A stretch of DNA of 64,000 nt from Candidatus Brachythrix odensensis (GTDB lineage: Bacteria > Chloroflexota > Anaerolineae > J036 > Brachytrichaceae). The stretch's first letter is position 1. Each line of letters opens with the position of its first letter. Where the stretch lies: positions 372,001 to 436,000 of the forward strand of contig JADKDT010000002.1 in assembly GCA_016714465.1 (NCBI GenBank), read 5' to 3'. This document shows, piece after piece, positions 43,313 through 51,900 of this stretch. The notes under the pieces were generated by a model. That model saw only the letters and a list, made by a program, of their open reading frames with translations, was not told the origin of the DNA and did not search any database. The position numbers were made by a program, and so were the translations under genes.

Positions 43313-44518
43313 GCCCGCCAGGACGTGCCCGAGGAAGTGCTCAAGGCGTATGGCATCACCGAATTGAGCTTTGGGCGGCACTACTTGATTCCAAAGCCGC
43401 TGGATCCTCGCGTTCTGATGTGGGAGGCCCCGGCCGTCGCCGCGGCGGCGATGAAGAGCGGCGTGGCGCGGGTGCAGATCGACCTGGACGAATATCGCGA
43501 ATCCCTCGAAGCGCGGCTGGGCCAGTCGCGCGAGGTCATGCGGGTCGTGTTCAGCAAGGCCCGCAGCAGCCCGAAGCGGATTGTGCTGGCCCAGGGCGAA
43601 CATGACAACGTGATCCGGGCCGCCCATCAAATCGTCGAAGAGGGCATCGCCCGCCCGGTGCTGCTCGGCAACGCCGATCGTGTGCGCACGAAGGCGGAGC
43701 ACCTGCGCATCACTCTGGACGGGGTCAGCATCGTCGACCCGGCGGCATCGGATTGCATGGAGCCCTACGCCCGGATGCTGTTCGATTTGCGCCGGCGCAA
43801 GGGCATGACTCTGGTGGGCGCGCGGCAACTTCTGCTGGATCCCGGCTATTACGCGGCGGTCATGGTCAATGCCGGCGACGCCGACGGGATGTTGATCAGC
43901 GCCGATCTGGACTACCTGGATGCAATGCGCCCGCCGCTGCGGGTGATCGGTCGCGCGCCCGGGGTCAAGACCGCCGCGGGCGTGTATCTGGTCACGCTCA
44001 AGAACCGGCCGATCTTCTTTGCCGACGCGACCGTCAACATCGACATGGACGCCGAGAAGATGGCCGAGGTCGCGTTGCTCACGGCCGACCTTGCCCGCAA
44101 GTTCGACATCGTGCCGCGCGTGGCGATGTTGAGCTTCTCGAACTTCGGCAGCTCGCGCCATCCGCGCTCGGAGATGGTCCGCGAAGCCGTCGCCATTGCC
44201 CGGCGGCGCGACCCGAAGCTGATCATCGACGGCGAGATGATGGCGAGCGTGGCCTTGTCGGCCGAGCTGCTGAAGGGTGAGTACGCCTTCTGCGAGCTGG
44301 GCGGCAAGCCGGCGAACATCCTGATCTTCCCGAGCATCGAATCCAGCCATATCGGCTATCGCCTGGCGCAGGAGCTGGGCCAGGCCGATCTTGTCGGGCC
44401 GATGTTTGTTGGGCTGCGCAAGCCCGCCCACATGGTCAATCGCGGCGACCACGTCCGGGATATCGTCAACCTGGCGGCGGTCGCGGTGGTTGAGGCCCAG
44501 GAGCTGGCGGCGCGCTAA
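43313..44518 (+). CDS. maeB: Malic enzyme MaeB, C-terminal phosphotransacetylase-like domain
   Basis: Continuation with the end of the malic domain (HYLIPKPLDPRVLMWEAPAVAAAAM), then a phosphotransacetylase-like domain (RIVLAQGEHDNVIRAAHQIVEEGIARPVLLG, VLIFPSIESSHIGYRLAQELG). In MaeB-type enzymes this domain is regulatory, responding to acetyl-CoA; that role is taken from the family. The repaired protein is about 758 residues, the normal size. A rho-independent-like hairpin with T5 follows the stop. Confidence 0.9.
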   Translation, partial: ARQDVPEEVLKAYGITELSFGRHYLIPKPLDPRVLMWEAPAVAAAAMKSGVARVQIDLDEYRESLEARLGQSREVMRVVFSKARSSPKRIVLAQGEHDNVIRAAHQIVEEGIARPVLLGNADRVRTKAEHLRITLDGVSIVDPAASDCMEPYARMLFDLRRRKGMTLVGARQLLLDPGYYAAVMVNAGDADGMLISADLDYLDAMRPPLRVIGRAPGVKTAAGVYLVTLKNRPIFFADATVNIDMDAEKMAEVALLTADLARKFDIVPRVAMLSFSNFGSSRHPRSEMVREAVAIARRRDPKLIIDGEMMASVALSAELLKGEYAFCELGGKPANILIFPSIESSHIGYRLAQELGQADLVGPMFVGLRKPAHMVNRGDHVRDIVNLAAVAVVEAQELAAR

Positions 44519-44530
44519 GCCCGGTGTTTC

Positions 44531-44573
44531 CGAAGACGCCATCCTCCGGCTTCGCCGGAGGATGGCGTCTTCG
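44531..44573. terminator. Palindromic terminator after maeB, CCGGCTTCGCCGG core
   Basis: Perfect 20-bp stem (44531-44550 with 44554-44573) and TTC triloop, followed by ATTTTT on the plus strand. It lies between the convergent ends of maeB and the lipase gene. The best rho-independent terminator in the window. Confidence 0.88.
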
Positions 44574-44578
44574 ATTTT

Positions 44579-47500
44579 TCAGCGTGCCGCGACCGGCAGA
44601 AAGTAGCGGGCCGCGACCGCATCCACCCGCGGACCGATCACGAGGGGCAGGCTCGCCCCGCCGATATCGGTAATGGCCGCGTCGAAAAGGTCCAGGGACG
44701 TCGTGCCCGATATGGGTGAAACCCGCACATAGGCGACCGCGCCGGAGCCATCGACCCCGGCCGGGGCATCGCCCAGACTGAAGGACCCAAAGCTCGCCCG
44801 GCCAAGCCCGGGATCCACGCTGCCCGGGATCGCCGTGAAGTCCCGCCCGCTGCTTTCCGGCCAGGTCGCCAGCGTCACCGCATCGATGCTCAGTTCAGCC
44901 GGGTCGTAGCTCAGCCCCAACTCGAATGCGCCCAGGTTCACGACGCCATTCACCCGCACTTCGGCCGTGAAGGGCACTCTCTGCCCGACAGGCAGCCGCA
45001 ACTGCATCGCGGCCGGCGTGCCGGCGGGCCGTTCAGGGCGCGCCATCGGCCGGGTGCTGTTGCAGTCCCGATTCCAGCGGTTGGCCACGTTCAATACGTC
45101 CAGGACTTCCACCCTGCCGCTGCCGTCCAGGTCATACAGCGGGTCATATCCGGGCTGGCCCAGCTCGGTGTTCCAGTGAAAGGCGATGGTCTGCACATCG
45201 TCGATCCGGATGTAGCCGTCGGGCTGGCCGCCCGTCCCCGTAAAGTCGCCGATGCATCCGGGCACCGGGGTCGGCGTCGGTGTCCGGGTCGGGGTCGCCG
45301 TCGCGGTCGGCGTGGGTGTGTTCGTCGGCGTCTGGGTCGGGGTCGGGGTCGGCGTCCGGGTCGGCGTCGGCGTGGGCGTGAACGTGGCTGTGGGCGGCGG
45401 CCCGATCCGCTCGAGCACGCTCAGCTCGCGGGTGATCAGCCGGGTGTTTCCGGCCCCATCGGTCGCCAGGGCGGTGATGACGCGGGTGCCGGTGATGCCC
45501 TCGACGTTGACGAACTGGGCCTGATACACCCCGCTCAGGATTTCGGTCGCCCTCACCGCCTCGCCCGCGTCAACCGCATCGTGGACCGAGTTGAGATCGA
45601 GCAGGGCCAGGACCTGTTCGATGCCGTGCGCGTCGGTCACATCCAGCGTCACGCCGACGCTGCCGCCGAGCGCGACCGTCAGCGGTTCGGTCGACGAGAT
45701 AAAGGCCATGTCGGGCGGGACCATGTCGCTGATTGCGAGGCCCTGGAACAGCGGCGCGTCCACCGTCAGCGACACACCCACCCCCATCGTGCCGGTGTAG
45801 AAGGTTTCGGTGAAGGTCTGCGGGCCGATGAGGGCCGTGTGGAGATACACCTCCCCGCCCAGACCGCTCAGCTCGACGCTGGTCGTGAACGGCCGCGGCG
45901 ACACGATATACCCGATGCCGTTGCCGTCGTCGTCGCCGATCCAGTAGCTGCCGGGAATCTCGGTCTTGCGGCCCTCGGCGGCGGTGTAGCCCAAACGCCG
46001 GCCGCGCGCGTCGACGACGTAGCCCTCGACCGGGTCGAAGAAGTACGAGCCGATATACGAGTCGGTGAAGTTGAACATCCCGCCATACGCCGTGCTGACC
46101 GCGGCCAACGGCCCATGTTCACCCTTGCGCGAGATCAGCGCGCCGGGCAGATCGGTGATCCCCAGCTCGCCCAGGGCATTCCGGATGCCGGCCTCCTCGT
46201 GCATCATCCCGAGGTGGCTGGTGCCCTGCATGTAGATGATCTTGACCCGCTCGTCGTTCAGGAACTGGCCGACCGAGGAGATGAACGGCACGGTCCCGTC
46301 GCCCTGGTTCATTTCGTGCCACGAGATCGGCTCGCCGTTGGGGCCCTCGCTCAGGGCCTTGAAGTGCGGCTCACCCGGGAACGCGCAGCGGCCAAGGTAG
46401 TTGGTGAACGGCACGATGTCGGCCTTCAAGGAACGCAACCCGGACAGGTCCCCGGTCGCCAGACAGGCCAGAGTCGGCCCGGTCCGCTTGATCGAGTACA
46501 GCGTTGTGGCGTGGTTGTGGATCCCGGCGATGGTCGTCACCTTGCCAGTGACCAGGCCGACAAAGGCGTTGGCGTTGGCGCCGGTGTGCCCGGCCAGGTT
46601 AAGCCCGTCATTCAAGTCGAGCAGCAGCCGGTTGGCGAAGTTCGGATCCTCGTTGACGTTCCGCGGCGCAGAGTTTTCGTCGTCGAGCAGGAAGTCATAG
46701 GTGGCCAGCAGCGAGTCGATCGTCGGCACATACTTCAGGATGAACTGCTGCTCCCTGCTCAGGATCGGATCCGCGGTCAGGGTGGCCGTGGTGATGTCGT
46801 ACTGCGGGCCCAGGATGGTCCCGCCCTTGTGGATATATTTCCACTCGGCGTCGAGAAACTTCGACAGCACAAGCTGAAATGAGGTGTCCTCTTTCCAACT
46901 GTTTTGCAGGGCGTTCCAGGCCTTGGCCGCGCCCTGGTTGGGCACGCCCATCATGACGAAGTTGTGGATCTTGGGCAGGCGGGCGACCGTGCTGTTGGTG
47001 ATGTCGCCGCCGTACGCCTCGCTCTGAATGTAAGTGCGGGTGACCAGCCCGCCCGTGCTGTGCGCGATCACGTCGACGGCATCCAGCTCGGGATCGTTCG
47101 GATGGAGCTCCTTCCACTTCTCGGCGGCCAGGCGAATCACGTAGCCGAGGTAGTCCACCCCCCACTCGAACGGGGCGCGTGAGATGCCGTCGGCGGTCAA
47201 CCCGTGAACGACCGCGTCGGCCTCGCCGTCGACCGGGCCGGGCAGCAGGCGCCAGTCATAGTTCATGACGAACAGATTGACGTCCATCTCGTAGCCGACG
47301 TTGACGAGCGTCTGCAGCAGGTCATCGTAGACGCCCAGGAGCGGGTCGAGCAGCATGTCGTCGATGTGCGTGCCGCGGCGCACCCACCAGTCGTGGTTCT
47401 TGCCGCCCGTGCCGCCAATACCCGGCGCGAGCACGACCGGCCGGCGCAGCTCCGGCCGGGAGCGAATGACGGCCTGGGTCCCATCGTCGGTCTGCACCCA

Positions 47501-48754
47501 GGTCGCCACTTCGCCGCTCGCGCTCACCCGCGGGCCGACCAGCACCTGGGCGATGGTCCCGAGGCCGGTGATGACATCGCCGGCGCCGAGCACACGCAGG
47601 GTGCTGATCGTGGGCGTGACCGCGTCCTGACCGGTTAGCGGCATGCTGACCCGGCTCAGGAACACGGCCGGACCATCCGTGTCGCTGGCGACAAAGGCCA
47701 TCTTGAAGCTGTCCGGCCCGGGGATGACCCGCTGCATCGCCACCGGCGCGTTTGGCGAGAACGCGCTGATGAAGCCCTGGTCCTCGCCGGGGTCAAGGAT
47801 GCCGTCGTCGTTGAGGTCCGCCCAGGTCTCGCCCGGATCGAGCGCGCCATTCCCGGCCAGGCCGGCGATCCGGTAGCGGTAGAAGCCGCCAAACGTATTG
47901 GGCACAGCCACGAACACGCCTGGGCCGGTGGTGGACGGGAGGGCCAGGCCGTCCGGGTCGGCAAGATCGGCATAGAAGCCGACGACGTCGTGGTCGCCGA
48001 CGCCCGGCATCTGGCCCATCGCGCTGAAGCGCGGCGGATCGGCAACGATCTTGCCGCTGCTGAAATCGTAGGCGGTCAGCCGGATCGGCGAGAGCGCGCT
48101 TGATCCGCCCCGAAAGGCGATCTGGCCCGAGTCGGCGATCACGGGCCGCAGGGTGCCCGTGCCGGCGGCGTAGAGGTTCAGGGACGGGATGACCGAGTCC
48201 ACCGGCGTTGCGATGCCGGCGTCGATGCCATCGCCAAAATACGGAAAGACCACCTGCCCGCTGTTGTTGATGCTGTCGTAGGCGCCAAAGCCAATCATGT
48301 TGTGGGTGACGTTGAAGGCGATGTCCTGATAGACGTCCGATTGGGCCGCATCCCAGACCAGGATGCGGTGGGTGGGCGGCGCGCCCGCCTGGCGCATCCG
48401 GGCGACGACCTTGCTGTCGTTATTGATGTCCACCGAGGGATCGAACACCCACTGGGGCGCCTCGTAGGTCGGGTTGATCTTGCGGGCCGCATCGACGCCA
48501 TTCCCGGTCACGATGACCTGGCCGTTGGCGGTCCGCCCGACCGCGGCCACCACCCCGCCGTCGTTGATCGAAACGCCGTCGTAGAGCTCCTGGATGCCGA
48601 GCTGGCCGGTCTTGACCACCACCCGGTGGGTGTAGGGGGCGCGGGGCGCGGCGATGAACACCGCGGCCCGCAGGGGTTGGGCGGCCGGCAGCAGGGCCGC
48701 CTGGGTCGAGATCGCCACCAGGGCGGACAGGCCAAGTCGTGTGATGTGCTTCAT
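44579..48754 (-). CDS. Secreted LCAT-like lipase with dockerin and cohesin-like domains
   Basis: About 1391 residues. The Sec signal peptide runs MKHITRLGLSALVAISTQAA to about residue 30. Residues about 40-430 form repeated D-x-N-x-x-G-x-V-x-F units, propeller-like. An alpha/beta hydrolase of the LCAT type follows: VVLAPGIGGTGG, FVMNYDWRLLPG, nucleophile Ser near 570 in VIAHSTGGLVTR, probable Asp in NQGDGTVPF and His in QGTSHLGMMH. After beta domains comes a Thr-Pro linker (about 1118-1166). A dockerin-like module with two Ca-type loops (GQPDGYIRIDDVQTIAFHWN; DLDGSGRVEVLDVLNVANRW) follows, then a cohesin-like domain (ELGLSYDPAELSIDAVTL) and the tail YFLPVAAR. Substrate, probably an ester or lipid, is unknown. 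AAGGAGAG precedes the ATG. Confidence 0.82.
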   Translation of the reverse strand: MKHITRLGLSALVAISTQAALLPAAQPLRAAVFIAAPRAPYTHRVVVKTGQLGIQELYDGVSINDGGVVAAVGRTANGQVIVTGNGVDAARKINPTYEAPQWVFDPSVDINNDSKVVARMRQAGAPPTHRILVWDAAQSDVYQDIAFNVTHNMIGFGAYDSINNSGQVVFPYFGDGIDAGIATPVDSVIPSLNLYAAGTGTLRPVIADSGQIAFRGGSSALSPIRLTAYDFSSGKIVADPPRFSAMGQMPGVGDHDVVGFYADLADPDGLALPSTTGPGVFVAVPNTFGGFYRYRIAGLAGNGALDPGETWADLNDDGILDPGEDQGFISAFSPNAPVAMQRVIPGPDSFKMAFVASDTDGPAVFLSRVSMPLTGQDAVTPTISTLRVLGAGDVITGLGTIAQVLVGPRVSASGEVATWVQTDDGTQAVIRSRPELRRPVVLAPGIGGTGGKNHDWWVRRGTHIDDMLLDPLLGVYDDLLQTLVNVGYEMDVNLFVMNYDWRLLPGPVDGEADAVVHGLTADGISRAPFEWGVDYLGYVIRLAAEKWKELHPNDPELDAVDVIAHSTGGLVTRTYIQSEAYGGDITNSTVARLPKIHNFVMMGVPNQGAAKAWNALQNSWKEDTSFQLVLSKFLDAEWKYIHKGGTILGPQYDITTATLTADPILSREQQFILKYVPTIDSLLATYDFLLDDENSAPRNVNEDPNFANRLLLDLNDGLNLAGHTGANANAFVGLVTGKVTTIAGIHNHATTLYSIKRTGPTLACLATGDLSGLRSLKADIVPFTNYLGRCAFPGEPHFKALSEGPNGEPISWHEMNQGDGTVPFISSVGQFLNDERVKIIYMQGTSHLGMMHEEAGIRNALGELGITDLPGALISRKGEHGPLAAVSTAYGGMFNFTDSYIGSYFFDPVEGYVVDARGRRLGYTAAEGRKTEIPGSYWIGDDDGNGIGYIVSPRPFTTSVELSGLGGEVYLHTALIGPQTFTETFYTGTMGVGVSLTVDAPLFQGLAISDMVPPDMAFISSTEPLTVALGGSVGVTLDVTDAHGIEQVLALLDLNSVHDAVDAGEAVRATEILSGVYQAQFVNVEGITGTRVITALATDGAGNTRLITRELSVLERIGPPPTATFTPTPTPTRTPTPTPTQTPTNTPTPTATATPTRTPTPTPVPGCIGDFTGTGGQPDGYIRIDDVQTIAFHWNTELGQPGYDPLYDLDGSGRVEVLDVLNVANRWNRDCNSTRPMARPERPAGTPAAMQLRLPVGQRVPFTAEVRVNGVVNLGAFELGLSYDPAELSIDAVTLATWPESSGRDFTAIPGSVDPGLGRASFGSFSLGDAPAGVDGSGAVAYVRVSPISGTTSLDLFDAAITDIGGASLPLVIGPRVDAVAARYFLPVAAR

Positions 48755-48815
48755 GTGCTCTCCTTGCGCGACCCATCTCAGCAGAGATCGACCCCGGCCG
48801 CCAGCCTCGGGTCGG

Positions 48816-48843
48816 TACACCAGGCGCTACAGAAAGGGGTACA
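48816..48843 (-). promoter_or_regulatory. Promoter-like block of the lipase gene (shared with the giant protein gene)
   Basis: On the minus strand TGTACCCC (48843-48836) and, 23 bases on, GTGTACC (48820) match the block upstream of the giant protein gene at identical spacing. Over 53 ungapped bases from the TGTA, about 37 are identical, 14 of the first 16. It is 66 bases before the ATG. The two-part form suggests an alternative (ECF-type) sigma promoter; the sigma factor is unknown. Confidence 0.5.
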
Positions 48844-48859
48844 TCTGTCCAAAACGTTT

Positions 48860-48906
48860 TGCGGCTGCGGGGGGCGCCGGCTGGGCCGGCGCCCCCCGCA
48901 GCCGCA
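48860..48906. terminator. GC-rich palindrome between the giant and lipase genes
   Basis: Perfect 22-bp stem (48860-48881 with 48885-48906) with TGG triloop, 15 bases after the giant gene's stop on the minus strand, followed on that strand by AAAACGTTTT. It keeps the inner GCCGGC but not the TTC core. Likely ends the giant transcript, so the lipase needs its own promoter. Confidence 0.8.
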
Positions 48907-48921
48907 CAAGCATCCGGTTAC

Positions 48922-51900
48922 CTAACGCAGCAACAGCGGCAACATCGCCCGCGGGCGCGGAATCACCTCCACGCTGCCGTTCTGCGGGACAGGCGTCACG
49001 GATTGGCCACCCGTGTTTGCCACCAGCACCTGGCTGAGCGCCAGAGCGCTGTTGCCCGGCGCCAACGCCACGAACTCAACCCAAGCCAACACGCCTTCGC
49101 CGCTCGCCCCCGCGGCGCCGCCCAGCGAGCCCAGGCCAAAGCGGGCATAGCCCGTCCCCCTCTCGGTGCCCAGGGCGATGACGCTCCGGCCAGTGCTGCC
49201 CAGCAACGGCCCGGCCGTGACCCGGGTGAGTGAGATGACGGCCGGGTCGAAGCTCAGCTTGAACTCGAACCCGCCCAGATCGGCCACACCGGTGATGAGC
49301 ACCGCCACGCTGATCGCCCGGCCGGCGGTGACCGCCCCGCTGCCGGCGATCACCGTCGCGCCGCCCGGGTCGGGCAGGTCGAGGATGAGGCTGGCGCTGG
49401 CGCCCGCGCTGATCGTCCCGGTGCCGCTGATCGCCGGATTCCCCGCCGACCAGGTGGCGGTGTGAACGACGCTGCGGGTGACCGTGCTGGCTTGGATCAG
49501 ATCGTACGTCCCGCCCGGCGGCAGGCTCAACGGGAAACCGTTCAGCAGCCCGCCAAAGTAGGTGTCCGTCAGGCTGTGCGCCGTCAGGGTAACGTCGCCA
49601 GTGTTCTCGACGTGAATGCAGGTGTAGACCTCGGCATACAAGGCCGCGCGCAGCGTGTCGGGGCTGGCGCACGCCAGCGCCGACTGGGTGCTCACCCCCT
49701 GACGCAGCGAGATGCCGGCTGGCAGACGGGCTCCCGGATCGCAGCCGCGCCCGCCCGGCTTGGTGAAGCGCACCCGATCGATCAACACCGCGCTGTCGTA
49801 GGCCGTGTCCGTGACATCCCGGAGGGTGAAGCTGAGCACGCTCGTCGCGAACGGGGTGATCTCCATCTGCGCGCGCAGGCGGGGCGTCGCGCCGTCATAG
49901 GTGCTCCCGGCCGCGTTTGCAGCGCTGGCCCCAAACACCGTGTTGATGCTGATCCGATTGCCCTGCCCGTCTCGGGCGAACGGCACGCCATTCCAGAAGG
50001 CGTCAAAACTGTCATTGAACTGCGATCCGACGAACTCTGGGAACTCCTCGCTCAGGAAGGCGAAATCAAGGGTCATGCAGGTCGCGTCGGGCGTCGTCAG
50101 GGTGAAGACCAGGGTGGCGTAATCGCCCAGGCCGAAGGTGTTCGGGTTCGTATTGGGCTGGTCGGCGAAGACCATGTTGCCCGTGCCAAGGTAGGCGACC
50201 GTGCCGCCCTGGACCGGGAACTCGCCGATCCGGGCCCGCCCCACCCCCGCCTTGTTGCTCCCGTCCACGTCCAGCCATGCTCCCGTGATCAGGGTCCGGC
50301 TGAGCTCCATCGCATCGGCAAGCTCCAGCGCAAGCGGCGCATGCTCTCTAAAGATGTAGTCGCTCCCGGCCCCACCCGCCGCCAGCACAATCCCGGTGAT
50401 CACATTGGTGCCGCTCAGCGTCCCGCCGGCCGTGCCAACGCTGGCGCCGCTCTCGAGATACCCGTAGGGCTGGGTCTCCTCGAGCCAGTACCCGCCCGGC
50501 AGAACGTCAAAGCCAAAGTAGCCGCTGGTGTTGGTCTTGATCGACCGATTCACCCCGGCCCCGTTGAGATCGATCCCGCGCAGCCGGATCGTGACCGGGC
50601 TGATTGGGTCGCCGTTCTCGGCCCGGACGTAACCGCTGAGTCCGCTTTGCTGTTCGCCAAACGTATAGTTGACAGCATCAACGCTCTGGTTGAAGACCAG
50701 GCCCGCGATTGCGTCGTCGAAGGCGATCCCGCCCGCGCCAGTCCCCGCCCGATCGACGCCGTCCACCGCGTCGGGCTGGGTCTCGATCACGTCATAAACG
50801 CCGTTGGCGATGCCGGTGAAGCGATACAGCCCAGCCGCGTTGGTGGTCGTCACTGCGAGCACCGGCGCGCCCAGCGCAGTCGTGCCGCTCAGGGTGAGGG
50901 TGACGCCCTTGATGCCTGGCTCGCCACCCTCGCGATAGCCGTTGCGGTTCAGGTCGACATAGACATACCCCGCCAGCGTGCTGGGCACCAGCTCACCAAA
51001 GCCATAGCCCTCGCCAAACGAACGGACGCCCAGGACGATGCCCTCGATCCGGTCGTTCAGCGCGACCCCGTTGCCGCCCGCGCTGTCCTTGCCATCCGAA
51101 TAGCCCACGGGCTGTTCCTCGATCAATGCGTATACTCCGGCCGGCGGATTGTCGAAGCTAAACACGCCACCCGTCCCGGTCGTCGTGCTGAGAAGCACCG
51201 TCTGGGCGAGCTCGGACGTGCCGCTCAACCACACTCGCGCGCCGGCGATGCCGAAGTCCCCGCCATCCGGCGGCGGGTCGTAATAGCCGGTGTTGTCGCG
51301 GTCGCCAAACACCCGTCCCACAACCCCGATCCGGCGCTCGCCAAAGGCATAGCCGCCTGCGATATCGCCCCAGCCCAGGCTGATATGCGAGAACTGATCG
51401 TTGGCCAGAATCCCGCCATGATTGCCAACAGCATCGACCCAGTCCGTGTATCCGTACGGCTGCTGCTGGGTGAGCGTATACACGCCCGGGCGCAGGCTGA
51501 AATGGAAGGGGCTGCCGGTCAGGGTGATCCGCACGCCGGCGCCCAGGTCGTCAATGCCATCGACGACGATCGACGCGTTGATGTAGCTGTCCGGGCCAGA
51601 CGTCACTGACGGTATCCCGTTGTCGTCCTTGTCCCAGTAGGTCAGCCCGCTCAGGTCGGCTCGCCGCAATTCGGCGAAACCGTAGCCGCCGTAGACCAGG
51701 CCCGGCGTGTAGACGATCCCGCCAAATACGTCGTTGGTGATCGGCGCCCCGCTCGTGACGCAGCCGCCGCCCGATGCGCACAGCACATCCGCGCCGTCGA
51801 GATACGGTGACGGCTGAACTTCCTCCAGCCGATACGTCCCGGTCAGCACGCCCCCAAAGTAGAAACGGCCGCCGCTGGTGTAGGTCGTCTTTGTGACCGT

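Noticed and set aside
45250..45400. Minisatellite or non-coding repeat (GGTCGGCGTCGG-like)
   Set aside because: It is in frame and encodes the Thr-Pro linker of the lipase; the repetitiveness follows from codon use of TPTPT.
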